This document shows positions 11,201 to 19,224 of a stretch of DNA of 58,724 nt, in pieces. A model generated the notes under the pieces. That model was not told the origin of the DNA and did no database searches. It saw only the letters and a program-made list of their open reading frames with translations. The first letter of the stretch is position 1. Every line of letters begins with the position of its first letter. A program made the position numbers and the translations under genes. Source of the DNA: CAYQQU01 sp964419545 (GTDB taxonomy: Bacteria > Bacteroidota > Bacteroidia > Chitinophagales > Saprospiraceae); contig CAYQQU010000036.1 in NCBI GenBank assembly GCA_964419545.1, positions 1-58,724 of the forward strand, given 5' to 3'.

Positions 11201-14200
11201 ACGTTGCCGAAAGTGGCGTCCGCCTCGTGAGCGATCAATAGCAGGGAGCCTGACAGAGGTTCAAACGGGTTGTTATTGGGTCCTCCCAGATGCGTCAGGG
11301 TCCAATCATTAGGACCGGGTTCCGGCTCCCCATCTTCCCATACTTTCAAGCGGTAAAGCGGACCGTTGACGGTGCTCTCCACTTCCATCTCCAGCCAGTA
11401 TTTGACGCCCGTACTCACCGATAAACTTTGACCGGTGCCTGTATTGTAGAACTCAACGCCCCCGCTGCGCAGCCAACCGATGGAGCCGAGGGGTAGAAAT
11501 CCGCAAAGGGGCTGGTTACAAGTTGCCCCCGCATTGGTATGGCCGTTCCAGCGGAACAGCAAACCAACGCCGAAGCCGCCGCCGGAGACAGAATTGATGG
11601 TCACGGACGTTCTGGCCCGGTAATCGTCCCACAAATGATCGCCGATGGCCATCAGGCGATCGTAGCCCGGCTCGACTGTTCGGATCGTTGAAGTAGCATT
11701 GTCGACCGACCATTTGCCGTCGACGGGCTGCGCCTGCGACAGGATGTTCGGATCGGGAGTCGTCGGGTCGTTATCTTCGGTGATTTGACTCCAATCGACC
11801 GTCACAGGCAGCGGCCAGATATTGCCGGCCGTGTAATTGACAGTTACGGTTTTGGTAGTCGGATTACCGCCGTTGTCGGTGGCCGTTATTTCTACCGTAT
11901 TGGCGCCATTGTTCAGGTTGTTCCGATTGATGTCAATGTTGAAATCGCCGGCATTTTCCAGTCGCCGGCCGTCCGGCCCTCTGGTCAGGGCAATGGAGGC
12001 GCCGCCGTTCAGGGTATAAGAAAGTGCAGCCACGCCGTCGGGATCGCTGACGTTACCCATGATATTGACCCAGATTTCCTGGGCATTGCCCAACTGACCA
12101 AAGTCCTGCGTATCGCCGTACCAAACGTCGATCACCGGCCCGGCCGGGTCGAAAGTGACGGTGAAATTACCGGTTACGGCTTCCTGGTTTTGATCGTCGG
12201 CCGACCGCACGCGGTAGTTGTAGGTCTCACCCGACACCAGGCCGTCGATGGTTACGGAGTGGAAATAGGTGAGCGCCGGGTCCGTTTCGGTGGTTCCGTA
12301 TGCCGGCGTCAGCCCGAAATCTACTGCGCTGGTGGCCGGCTCGTCCGTATACCAGTTGATCGTCAGTTGATCGATGCTGGCGAAGGTCGAGATGGTATGG
12401 ATAAACGGCTCCCAGACATCCGGCTCGACGTTGGTGTCTTCTGCAACGATGGGGTTCGCCGTATTGGAGATAAAGTCGACCTGCGCAGTGAAGGCCGGTG
12501 AGGAAGCACCACCATCCCCTGAACTGTGGTTGGCGGCGAAAGGTCCGATCGCGCTTACCGTCAAGGCTGCATTGAAGCTGCCTGCGTCGGTCCAGGCCTG
12601 GCCGTCGGCAGAGTAGGAAAGCGTCCAGGAATCACCGGTGCGGTTGACCCGGAGATAGGTCGCTTCTCCTGGATTAACGCCGATCAGGAATTGCGAAGAC
12701 GAGTTACCATTACTGGTGACGGCGGCAAAAAGCCGCAAGCTCGAGCCGTCAGAGGACAAATCGAAACGGATCCAGTTATCGACGTCTTGTTCGATGATTA
12801 TTCCCTGGAGCTGGAATCGCTCATTGGGATCTGGTTCGGAATCGAATTTGACGACCGTTTCAAAATCTGTATCCGGCGCGGATTGCATGGCGCGCACCGA
12901 GAGATTGTCATTGAAGGGATCGTGCGATGTCCCGAACGGAACGGAAAGCTCCAGGTAGGCGTCGCTGGTGCCCTTGCCGGTCATCGCCACCCAGCCGTCG
13001 CCCAGCGGGTTCACAAAGTTCCAGCGATTCAAGTCCAGGTTGGCGCGGTTGAAATCGTCCGATACGATAGCCGGTCCCGAGGAACAGGCGCTCACCGGAC
13101 CGAAGTCACCGATATCGGCGCTGCAGCCCATTGGATTGTCGAAGTCCTGTACCGTCAGCGTACCGGTGGTCGTCACGCCATCGGCGTCGAACGGACCGGC
13201 CGTACCTTGCGCGCCGTAGTCGAANNNNNNNNNNNNNNNNNNNNNNNNNNNNNNNNNNNNNNNNNNNNNNNNNNNNNNNNNNNNNNNNNNNNNNNNNNNN
13301 NNNNNNNNNNNNNNNNNNNNNNNNTTATCGCAGGCCGTCGCCGCGCCCGCTACGTCGATATTGATCGCGCAGGCCGGAGGTGTGGAGCAAGCGTCTACCG
13401 GACCGAAGTCACCGATATCGGCGCTGCAGCCCATTGGATCGTCGAAGTCCTGTACCGTCAGCGTACCGGTGATCGTCACGCCATCGGCGTCGAACGGACC
13501 GGCCGTACCTTGCGCGCCGTAGTCGAACGGCCCCCAGGTTGTGGCGCCGTCGGTGATCAGGTATTGGTCAGAGACGCCGCCGTTGGTCGCGCTCGCCGTT
13601 ACCGTCACATTGAAGAAGTCATCACCCGTATTGCTGTCCGTTCCGGCGTTATCGCAGGCCGTCGCCGCGCCCGCTACGTCGATATTGATCGCGCAGGCCG
13701 GAGCGCAGCCCGCGCTATTGCCGAAGTATTTATCCTGAATGTAGTTGTACACTTGCGTACGCTCGTTGGCGTCCAATTGGCGATTGTAAACGAAGACGGC
13801 CGCCACATCCATATCAATGTAGCGATCGGCGCCCACGCCGTCATTCTCCATACCGCCGCCCAGCACCATTCGGGTATATACCGTGTTGAAACTTTGGGCC
13901 GTACCGCCGGCGTCTACTACATTATCATTATCCGTATCCTGGATCTCGTTGTTGTCTTCATATAAGAATACCCGGCCGTTGGTTTCATCAACCATGGCGG
14001 ATTGGACCACCCAGCCGGCCGTCAGTCCGTCCACCTGGGAATAGATGTTATTATCGCAGCCCCAGCCGTCAATGGCGTAGGTGCCGTTTTCCGGGCCCGG
14101 ACAGCCGCCTTTGAGTACCAGGCCGAAGGCCTGATTCGGATCGTCGGTGCCGTAGCCGAAGCCGCCGAAGTCGGCCTCCCGGTAGCGCGCCACCATAAAG

Positions 14201-17200
14201 ACCGTCCGGTCGGCGCTGCTCAACGGCAATTGTGAAATAGCGTCGGTCCGGCTGAGCAGGTCGTCACCGCCGTCAAACTGAACATACGGCACGCCCGACG
14301 CCAACTCTCCCGGACTGCCGTCGCTGGTCAGCCACTGCGGCGCTCCGAAGAATAGATTCAGGTCGTTGGCCTGGCCGGATTGGTCATTCCAGCCTTCTAC
14401 ATCAGTGGTATTGGTGGTATTGACCGTTACGCCCGCATCCGACTCCAGTTGCAGCACCAGCCCGCTGGTCACCAGGTCACAGTTGCCGCCCACCGGAGGC
14501 GTCGAGCAGGCGTTTACCGGGCCGAAGTCACCGATATCGGTGCTGCAGCCCGTCGGATCGTCGAAATCCTGCACCGTCAGCGTACCCGTGGTCGTGGCGC
14601 CATCGGCGTCGAACGGGCCGGCCGTGCCTTGCACGCCGTAGTCAAAGGGCCCCCAGATCGTGACGCCGTCCGTGATCTGGTATTGGTCAGAGACGCCGCC
14701 ATTGGTCGCACTCGCCGTTACCGTCACGCTGAACGTATCGTCGCCGGCGTCACTATCGGTGCCGTTATTGTTACAAGCCGTTGCTGCGCCCGCCACGTCG
14801 ATGTTGATCGCGCAAGCCGGCGGTGCCGTGTCGAGGTATTTATTTTGCAGATATTGTTCTACCTGCTGCCGTTCCGTTTCCGACAACGCACGGTCGTACA
14901 CCAACACGGCCGCTACGTCGATGACCTCCCCATTGCCTGCTCCGGCAATTTCTTCGCCGATTACGATGCGGTTGACGACCGTCCCGAACGTTCGGTTACC
15001 GGAACCGATGATGTCACCGTCTTTATAATGAGTGAAGTCGCCATTATCGTTCAGGATAGCCGATTGGGACAGCCAGCCGGCGCCCGTACCCGGTTCACTG
15101 GAGATGACATCATTGCCGCCGCCCCATCCCTGCAGGGTCAGGAAACCGCTATTGCCGTTGGTAGTCAACCCGAAGGTTTCATTGCCGGCGCCATTGCCGT
15201 AACTGAAGCCTGCGAAGTTTTCAGTAGTATTATATTGTACTACGAAAAAGACGGAACGATCATCGGCGGCGGCCGGCAAGCCGGGAATTCCGCCGTTTTT
15301 ATCCAAAAAGTCGCCCGTGCCGTCCAACTGGATCGCCGGCTGGCCTGTGGGCGTTGTCGCAAGCCCGATCTGTGGATCGCCGTTACCGATCAGGTCGTTG
15401 CCCTGTCCGGATTGGTCGCTCCAAACGGATACCGTTCCCCCGTTCTCCGTCACGCCGGCATCCGATTCCAGGGCCAGTACGAGGCCGGCCGTAACCGGAA
15501 GTCCCGATGGCGGATCGTCGTCGGTAATGTTGACGGTGATAGAAGCGCTGCCCGTCTGCGTATCGTTGTCCGTAGCGGAAGCGGTGATGGTATGGAGGCC
15601 CACAGAGAGGGTAGCGCTTATTGTAGAACCGCTACCGAGTGGGCCATCCAGATCGGAACTCCAGGCGATGGAGGCGCTCAGGTCGCCGTCGTCCGTATCG
15701 TCGGCCGTTCCCGTGAAGGTGACCGAAGTACCGTCGGGGAAGGAAGCGCCGTCAGCTGGTGCAGTAATGTCTACGGTAGGCGGCGAGCTGGCCTGCATGC
15801 CGAAGTACTCCTGCTGGAAATAGGTTTCGATCTGTTGCCGCTCCGTAGCGGTTAATGCCCGGTCGTAAACCAGAACCTCGGCCACCTGCATATCGATGTT
15901 GTTCCCCTCATTGTGCTGAATGCCGAGGCGAATTTTATCGGAAGTAGTAGCGTAGGTTTGTACTTTACTGTTGATAAAAATATTTCCTCTGTATTGGAAA
16001 ACGGTCGTGCCGTCGTAAACCGCCGAATGGGTCAGCCAACCGGCGCCGATGGCCTGCTCGCTGGAAGTCAGCACATTGGTGCATCCCCAGCCTTCGACAC
16101 CCAGATTTCCTTCTGTAACACCGCAACCATCCCCAGTCGCTATCAGGCCAAAAGCCTGATTGGTGGAGGAGGCGCCGTAGGTGAATCCGCCGAAGCCACC
16201 CGATTCGTATTTCACCACCATAAATACGGAGCGCGGCTCGGCGCCCAATGGTAGGTTGGTCAGACCGGTTTTACCCAGCGCATCGTCCACGCCGTCGAAA
16301 TGCACCACGTCGTGGCCGTTGAGGGCGCCGGGGAGGAGGGTCGGGAGATCTTCACCGGCTACGCCGCTCAGGTCGTTATTGTTATCCGTCTGGTCGGCCC
16401 AGTCCGTAACGTCGCTGCCTGAAGCAGTGAGGCCCAGGTCGCCCTTGAGGCGCATCACCAGGCCCGCCGTGACGGGAACGGAGCACTGACCGCCGGCCGC
16501 AAAGTTGGCCGTAAAGGTTTGGTCCGTATTGGGAATATTGATGTTGTGGGTTTGGGCGCCGCCGTCCGACCAGTTGCTGAAGGTGTATTCCGTGCCGTTG
16601 ACGCAGGCTATTGTCGGCGCCTGAATTTCGTGTTCGAAGCCGATGACGTCGTCAAAAGTGTAAGGCGTAGCGCGCGGCTCGCCGTCGATGTTGATGACGA
16701 TGCCCGGTGGGTTGGTGGTAAAGGTAACGTCGACTTCGTCCGGGAAGATCTGGATGAAAGTCTCAGCAGTAAGGCCATCGTTATCGGTGACGCGATACGT
16801 TATCCGGTACCATTTTTCGAAGGAAAAGTCGACGTGATTGGCCGCTGATGCCGCCGTTACGAAGCTCCCGCCGGAACCGCTGCCGGTGAAACGGGGCTGC
16901 AAAGTACCCTGGTTGTTGAGTTCGATAAACCACTCTTCACTTGCGATCGAACTGTCATCGGTAGCCGTACCGGAATAGTTGATGGTCTGCCCTGCCTGGA
17001 ACAGGCTGCCTTGCAGCGGCGTGGTGATGCTCACGTTCGGCGGGGCGCCGATCACGATTTCGATGATCTGCGACTGGATATCGAAAGTGCCGTCGTTGAT
17101 TGTCAGTACTGCGTCGTAAACGCCGTTGCTGGTGTAGGTATGCGCAATGGGCAGCGACACGCCGTCGAGGGTACCCGTCGCCTGGTTGCCGTCACCGAAA

Positions 17201-18729
17201 ATGAGGGTGTAATCCAGTTCACTGGGTAGGTTGTCGGGGTCGGATACGGAAAAATCAAAATTTACCGTCAGCGGCGCGCTGGTTGCCGAAATGACATCCG
17301 CCGTGAAGCTGTTGATGACGGGCGCGAAGCCGCCGGTATAGAAAATGCGGTTGATATATCCGTTACTGGAATTGCGTTGCAGGCTCGACCAGTACATCGA
17401 GCCGTCGGGCCCCTGTTTGATGGCGACTACCTGGGAAGCGTTGGTAGCAAAAGATTGCGGATTGCCCGGAGGGTTGCCGTCGGGGTAATCGACCACCGTA
17501 GCATAATTGGTCGCGGGGTCGAGAAAAACGTAATTGATGTCGTCGTCGGTATAATCGCCGTAAAAGAAGGCGTCGTTAAACTGACTGGGAAACTGACTGC
17601 CGGTATTGTGGTAGCCCGCCATTATCGACTGCCCCCCCTGATGGGGATAGGCGAAGATCGGATCGCTGAAGGCGTTCCCGTCGTTGATGCATTCACCGGT
17701 ACTGGGATCCCGGCCGGAGCTATTAGTCCCCCCCTGAACACCACCCGCACCGTCGCCGCAGGCCGGCCAGCCGTAGTTGACCACTTGTCCCCCGGCAATG
17801 TCCGACAATTGGAAAAGATGCAGGTCCTCGAAGGCATTGGAGTGGTTGTTGCCTCCGACTTCCGCCATATAAAGCTTCCATTCGGCGCCCATCCGGGCGT
17901 TATGGCTGGTGAAAGGATTGCGCAGGCCGATACCCACCAGTGACATCAACTCACCGTTCGCGTTATATAATCCCGTGCTGTTTGGGTCGTAAAGCGGGTT
18001 ATCCGTCGGTACATTCAGGCCGGACATGTTCGGATCCGAAGTTGGGGTATTATTGGCATACCACGACTGGGTCGGATCTACCCGGTGCAGTTTCCCCGAA
18101 GGATCGGTAAGATCCTGCGCGCGGAACGCCTCAAATTTATCGCCGATAGCGATCACCAGGGTCCCGTCTTCCATAAACCCTAATCCGCCGCCGTAGTGGC
18201 AACAATCGGGGAAGCCGGAGATGTCTTCCCAAACGATTAATTCATCAGTGGGATCGACCGAATCATCGGAAAAATTACCCGGTGTACCGTTGAAATCGAA
18301 CGTAAACCGGGATACCCGGCCCTGGTTTTCTTCGTCGTTCGTATAATAGACGTAGAAGTAACCATTGCTGGAAAAATTGGGGTCCAGGGTTATTTTGGTC
18401 ACTCCCCGCTCGCCCCCGCTATTTACGTCTGGAACCGTAAAGAGAGTACTGGAAGCCGCGGGCGGCGCCTCCGGTTGCGGGTTATCGGTAATATCAAAAT
18501 CGCCGTTGCGCTGGGCGATCAGCAGTCGGCCGTCGGGTAGAAAAGCAAAATCGACGGGCTGGGAAAGGCCGCTCACCACGGTCTGCGTGGAAAAGTCGGC
18601 GGGTTGTACGTTCTGCGCATTCGCCACCGGTCCGGCATACCAGCCGGACAGCAGGAATAGCAACACGCTAAATAGTCGGACGCTTTGCTTTTGAGGGGTA
18701 AAAGCAATGGGATAGAGTTGGGTTCTCAT
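2290..18729 (-). CDS. Giant T9SS surface protein: GSDH-like propeller, LamG-like, lamin-tail, MopE repeats
   Basis: About 5479 residues. Order by approximate residue: signal peptide 1-39 ending ANAQ; glucose/sorbosone-dehydrogenase-like propeller 45-465 (GERGVTKITLDPNFSSNGY, NDAFFYGDYTDDDI); PKD-like 470-560; LamG-like beta modules at 751-975, 1073-1300 and 1413-1671; repeated CAINIDVAGAATAC modules; DUF1349-like jelly rolls near 1886, 2620 and 3197; Fn3-like 2116-2191; cadherin/Big-like 2517-2613; lamin-tail domains near 2910, 3430 and 3710; 16 MopE-type motifs (CDGxDNDCDGxxD) from 3877 to about 5266, mixed with beta modules containing APYALFGDSGG; T9SS sorting domain 5390-5479 (ISIYPNPANTVLNIDL). 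It should be exported by Sec, crossed by T9SS and cell-surface attached. MopE repeats are putative metal-binding motifs. An N gap interrupts it at 13225-13324, and codons for about 425 residues are perfectly duplicated (4364-6930). Whether the propeller is catalytic is unknown. Confidence 0.9.
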   Translation of the reverse strand: MRTQLYPIAFTPQKQSVRLFSVLLFLLSGWYAGPVANAQNVQPADFSTQTVVSGLSQPVDFAFLPDGRLLIAQRNGDFDITDNPQPEAPPAASSTLFTVPDVNSGGERGVTKITLDPNFSSNGYFYVYYTNDEENQGRVSRFTFDFNGTPGNFSDDSVDPTDELIVWEDISGFPDCCHYGGGLGFMEDGTLVIAIGDKFEAFRAQDLTDPSGKLHRVDPTQSWYANNTPTSDPNMSGLNVPTDNPLYDPNSTGLYNANGELMSLVGIGLRNPFTSHNARMGAEWKLYMAEVGGNNHSNAFEDLHLFQLSDIAGGQVVNYGWPACGDGAGGVQGGTNSSGRDPSTGECINDGNAFSDPIFAYPHQGGQSIMAGYHNTGSQFPSQFNDAFFYGDYTDDDINYVFLDPATNYATVVDYPDGNPPGNPQSFATNASQVVAIKQGPDGSMYWSSLQRNSSNGYINRIFYTGGFAPVINSFTADVISATSAPLTVNFDFSVSDPDNLPSELDYTLIFGDGNQATGTLDGVSLPIAHTYTSNGVYDAVLTINDGTFDIQSQIIEIVIGAPPNVSITTPLQGSLFQAGQTINYSGTATDDSSIASEEWFIELNNQGTLQPRFTGSGSGGSFVTAASAANHVDFSFEKWYRITYRVTDNDGLTAETFIQIFPDEVDVTFTTNPPGIVINIDGEPRATPYTFDDVIGFEHEIQAPTIACVNGTEYTFSNWSDGGAQTHNINIPNTDQTFTANFAAGGQCSVPVTAGLVMRLKGDLGLTASGSDVTDWADQTDNNNDLSGVAGEDLPTLLPGALNGHDVVHFDGVDDALGKTGLTNLPLGAEPRSVFMVVKYESGGFGGFTYGASSTNQAFGLIATGDGCGVTEGNLGVEGWGCTNVLTSSEQAIGAGWLTHSAVYDGTTVFQYRGNIFINSKVQTYATTSDKIRLGIQHNEGNNIDMQVAEVLVYDRALTATERQQIETYFQQEYFGMQASSPPTVDITAPADGASFPDGTSVTFTGTADDTDDGDLSASIAWSSDLDGPLGSGSTISATLSVGLHTITASATDNDTQTGSASITVNITDDDPPSGLPVTAGLVLALESDAGVTENGGTVSVWSDQSGQGNDLIGNGDPQIGLATTPTGQPAIQLDGTGDFLDKNGGIPGLPAAADDRSVFFVVQYNTTENFAGFSYGNGAGNETFGLTTNGNSGFLTLQGWGGGNDVISSEPGTGAGWLSQSAILNDNGDFTHYKDGDIIGSGNRTFGTVVNRIVIGEEIAGAGNGEVIDVAAVLVYDRALSETERQQVEQYLQNKYLDTAPPACAINIDVAGAATACNNNGTDSDAGDDTFSVTVTASATNGGVSDQYQITDGVTIWGPFDYGVQGTAGPFDADGATTTGTLTVQDFDDPTGCSTDIGDFGPVNACSTPPVGGNCDLVTSGLVLQLESDAGVTVNTTNTTDVEGWNDQSGQANDLNLFFGAPQWLTSDGSPGELASGVPYVQFDGGDDLLSRTDAISQLPLSSADRTVFMVARYREADFGGFGYGTDDPNQAFGLVLKGGCPGPENGTYAIDGWGCDNNIYSQVDGLTAGWVVQSAMVDETNGRVFLYEDNNEIQDTDNDNVVDAGGTAQSFNTVYTRMVLGGGMENDGVGADRYIDMDVAAVFVYNRQLDANERTQVYNYIQDKYFGNSAGCAPACAINIDVAGAATACDNAGTDSNTGDDFFNVTVTASATNGGVSDQYLITDGATTWGPFDYGAQGTAGPFDADGVTITGTLTVQDFDDPMGCSADIGDFGPVDACSTPPACAINIDVAGAATACDXXXXXXXXXXXXXXXXXXXXXXXXXXXXXXXXXXFDYGAQGTAGPFDADGVTTTGTLTVQDFDNPMGCSADIGDFGPVSACSSGPAIVSDDFNRANLDLNRWNFVNPLGDGWVAMTGKGTSDAYLELSVPFGTSHDPFNDNLSVRAMQSAPDTDFETVVKFDSEPDPNERFQLQGIIIEQDVDNWIRFDLSSDGSSLRLFAAVTSNGNSSSQFLIGVNPGEATYLRVNRTGDSWTLSYSADGQAWTDAGSFNAALTVSAIGPFAANHSSGDGGASSPAFTAQVDFISNTANPIVAEDTNVEPDVWEPFIHTISTFASIDQLTINWYTDEPATSAVDFGLTPAYGTTETDPALTYFHSVTIDGLVSGETYNYRVRSADDQNQEAVTGNFTVTFDPAGPVIDVWYGDTQDFGQLGNAQEIWVNIMGNVSDPDGVAALSYTLNGGASIALTRGPDGRRLENAGDFNIDINRNNLNNGANTVEITATDNGGNPTTKTVTVNYTAGNIWPLPVTVDWSQITEDNDPTTPDPNILSQAQPVDGKWSVDNATSTIRTVEPGYDRLMAIGDHLWDDYRARTSVTINSVSGGGFGVGLLFRWNGHTNAGATCNQPLCGFLPLGSIGWLRSGGVEFYNTGTGQSLSVSTGVKYWLEMEVESTVNGPLYRLKVWEDGEPEPGPNDWTLTHLGGPNNNPFEPLSGSLLLIAHEADATFGNVEITPVVGAPNTPPTANPDDATVQLGTSVAINVLNNDTDDDGALNPATVTIVDLPANGTITDINLTDGQVTYQHDGTATTSDSFTYTVEDNDGDVSNIAQVNITITPDPPPSIQSDDFNNCDLNPFWSFVNPVGDGSFELIGGGSGDAYLALTVPEDVPHNAWGTGGIPNETARVMQAASNTDFELEVKFNTEPDGGYNDQGILVQTSESVFLRFDVFNPNGNSLTFFSGTYDNGAKQTLINNAGNAPQGGPIYLRVKRDGNTWTYEYSFDGVNWTVAGVIQNLPYTVNEVGVFAGNPIDALPFTAQVDYFFNTASPIDPEDGAANTITVSYAGDGSGVVTLNPDQAAYACGDVVEVTAAPDVGSAFDGWSGDLSGNNLVETITIGGPVDITATFTLGAPAPSLVINEVDYDQPGTDDAEFIELYNNGAVTVNLDNYSLVLINGSGATTYDNVDLPDVDLAPGEYFVICGTNSSVPNCDFVGFTQSDNLIQNGAPDAVGLLLNGNLVDALSYEGDVPGFVEGTGVAVGNSDNNADANVGLSRLPDGTDTDNNSADFSLVCITPGEANTSQNTNCGAPPLCAINIDVAGAATACDNAGTDADDSDDVFNVTVTASATNGGASNQYWITDGNQNWGPFTYGSQGVAGPFDADGSTTTGTLTVTDFDNPTGCSADIGDFGPVDACSTTSDPSNLISDSFCDGQLSSQWTFVPAANGDMDDLQFAGAGTEDARLQLSIPGGPENQLWVSGIQAAHVLQSSNNSNFTVEVKMTSPVTAPPQYQMQGIVVKESEFKFLRFEFYSREDGPNTRALTAILAPGDEQNPEFPLASNITYDQPMPTVPLGTAPLYMQVERNGNVFTQRYSTDGVNWTDAGVIDYDLTVTEVGVYGGNGVGGNAPAHTAEFDYFESKDDPFPNAEDDDCSVTTCPQPGDLVITEIMYNPSAVADANGEWIEVYNATGAAIDLNGLEITDNDATPHTIAISVIVPAGGYVVLGINADPGTNGGVSVDYQYSAIQLSNSGDEVVISCDGTVIDEVDYDFANGFPDISGASINLDESVLDAAGNDDGANWCASTGAFGDGDFGTPGAANESCASPPCAINIDVPAEATLCNNAGTDSDSGDDFFEVIVVASATNGGAANQYLITDGTMSWGPFDYGAPGTAGPFDADGTTTTGALTVQDFNDPDGCNTSIGDFGPVASCSDAPVGSLVINEVDYDQPGTDDAEFIELYNNGAVTVNLDNYSLDLINGSGATAYDNVDLPDVDLAPGEYFVICGTNSSVPNCDFVGFTQSENLIQNGAPDAIALLFNGNQVDALSYEGDVPGFVEGTGVAVGDNNTDAGLGLSRLPNGTDTDDNNTDFGLVCITPGAPNVDNNGFIYYADADIDGAGDPDNFITSCESIAPTGFVTNADDCDDDDSSVYPGAPEVCDGQDNDCDGLIDEADPDLGGATTWYADNDNDGFGDPNSFTVACNQPPGYVADNTDCNDGAANINPASTEVCDGVDNDCDNLVDGQDPDINCGDAVIAFKLINAVTDQPVAGFDPMQDGAILNLDALTFPLNVQAITDPSVVGSVVFQLTGPDPANRTENVAPYALFGDSGGNFANGSFSLGNYTLTATPYSSILGQGTAGTPLVINFSVVQAGADADNDDFTADVDCNDNDNTIFPGAPEIACDGIDQDCDGLDLLADLDGDTFTCDVDCDDNDNTVYPGAPEICDGKDNDCNGETDEDPVDGTIWYADTDQDTYGDPNNTLVACTQPSGYVADNTDCDDSNMNVNPGALEVCDGLDNDCDGDVDDADDDVTGGLVTWYFDFDLDGFGDPGNSISACSPPAGYVGNADDCDDNDIGVNPLAPEVCDGEDNDCDGLIDEADPDLGGATTWYADNDNDGFGDPNSFTVACNQPPGYVADNTDCNDGAANINPASTEVCDGVDNDCDNLVDGQDPDINCGDAVIAFKLINAVTDQPVAGFDPMQDGAILNLDALTFPLNVQAITDPSVVGSVVFQLTGPDPANRTENVAPYALFGDSGGNFANGSFSLGNYTLTATPYSSILGQGTAGTPLVINFSVVQAGADADNDDFTADVDCNDNDNTIFPGAPEIACDGIDQDCDGLDLLADLDGDTFTCDVDCDDNDNTVYPGAPEICDGKDNDCNGETDEDPVDGTIWYADTDQDTYGDPNNTLVACTQPSGYVADNTDCDDSNMNVNPGALEVCDGLDNDCDGDVDDADDDVTGGLVTWYFDFDLDGFGDPGNSISACSPPAGYVGNADDCDDNDIGVNPLAPEVCDGEDNDCDGTIDESPVDGAIWYADDDGDTYGDPDNSVMACEQPAGFVDNADDCDDSDAGINPDAAEVCDGFDNNCNGLTDGQEPGLVCGDAVISFTLVNAANDQVVNEYDPLSDGVVIDLSIFTGSVPLNVIANTDPAVVGSVVLSLTGPLNGNRTENASPYTLFGDSGGSFSGEILPLGNYTLTATPYSQAGGTGDPGQALTINFTVTDGLVDNDGDGFFNDVDCDDNDEFINPDALEVCDGVDNDCDGLVDGDDPDVADASTFYADTDGDGFGDPGNTVLACSPPDGFVSDNSDCDDDNQNVNTDAMEICDGIDNDCDGFVDGDDQDVTGAIPTWYQDLDGDGFGNPGVSIPACDQPTGFVLDNTDCDDTQMDINPGALEICDGIDNDCDGDVDDDDDNLVGSIWYADADMDGFGDPSTTTFACIAPVGFVANDTDCDDTNDAVFPGATEECDDLDNNCDGIVDNLAGCGPLVTGFLLVDADADASLGPLMDEDQYYLGNLPTNSLSVEALANDLTESVVLSISGPINRSRTESVAPYALFGDSSGDFVGQNFEAGMYTIIATPYSANGGNGDAGPMVTVTFEILSGTMQSAPNPGSLLPEASSTPERAGQDISIYPNPANTVLNIDLSDFTGRTGELMIHNNLGQTVFRLSLDEIDAAPLQIDLFEEDFRSGIYTLSFRAGDGEILIRRFMVTRTQ
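4364..5655. repeat. Tandem duplication, copy 1 (period 1275 bp)
   Basis: This segment recurs 1275 bp further right at 5639-6930. I saw no differences in the stretches I compared, and the translations in several frames are identical in both copies. The copies overlap by 17 bp (CCGTCGCAATCGTTGTC), a sequence that recurs in the MopE-repeat codons. The period is exactly 425 codons, so the reading frame is kept. Confidence 0.9.
5639..6930. repeat. Tandem duplication, copy 2 (period 1275 bp)
   Basis: Second copy of 4364-5655. Each unit encodes five MopE-type motifs plus one APYALFGDSGG beta module. The left flank (before 4364) and right flank (after 6930) diverge immediately. Confidence 0.9.
13225..13324. 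other. Assembly gap (100 N) inside the giant gene
   Basis: Exactly 100 N, which is a typical placeholder. It falls inside one of the CAINIDVAGAATAC modules. By comparison with the intact neighbouring copy, 41 codons are missing between ACD and FDYG, predicting about 121 real bases if only one module is involved. That keeps the reading frame, as does the 100-N placeholder. Confidence 0.95.
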
Positions 18730-19224
18730 CGTGTTGGTTTGTTCATATAAAAAATGGGAGCCGGGGACACTTTTGTCACCGGATGATAGATGTTGAAAAT
18801 AACGGGCGCATTCAATTACATTACGCGAAAATGCAATTGCCGGGCGCCGGTTTCCAAAATGTTTGTTTGTAAGTAGGAGGACTGTTGAACGTGAGGTAAA
18901 CTAGAAGTGAGCATTTTGAGCTACGTGGTGTAAGATACAATATTCGGATTTTTAAAAAAATTAAAAGGATAATTTTTTTAAAAATCTTTTTTTGCCAAAT
19001 ACAAATAGCTTGTTAAAAAACCAGTGTTTTCGGAGTCTTCACCGAATGTAAAGCGCCCGGCGCCTGCCAGAACAGCATGCAGGTTCGGTCTGCCCTTCGG
19101 CGAATCCGGATCAACGTGCTTTTACTGTTATCACTTGTTTCCGCCAACACTTAACCTGCAAACAAAAACCCGAACCCCGGCGGCGCCGGGATTCGGGTTT
19201 TGCTTATTCGAAAAGCGGTTTTTG
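18730..19224. other. 495-bp intergenic region upstream of the giant gene
   Basis: AT-rich, especially at 18950-19020. It should hold the promoter or leader of the giant gene on the minus strand, but I find no clear TAnnTTTG box in the correct orientation. It also holds the terminator of the gene ending at 19225. No convincing coding frame is present. Confidence 0.5.
19163..19203 (-). terminator. Rho-independent terminator of the two-cohesin gene
   Basis: A long GC-rich hairpin with arms AAACCCGAATCCCGGCG and its near-complement. On the minus strand it is followed by a T-rich tail (TTTTTGTTT). It begins about 20 bp past the stop codon at 19225. Confidence 0.8.

Noticed and set aside
14380..15855. 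491-codon plus-strand open frame
   Set aside because: Antisense shadow of LamG-like and CAINIDV modules; it copies their repeat pattern and has no recognisable fold.
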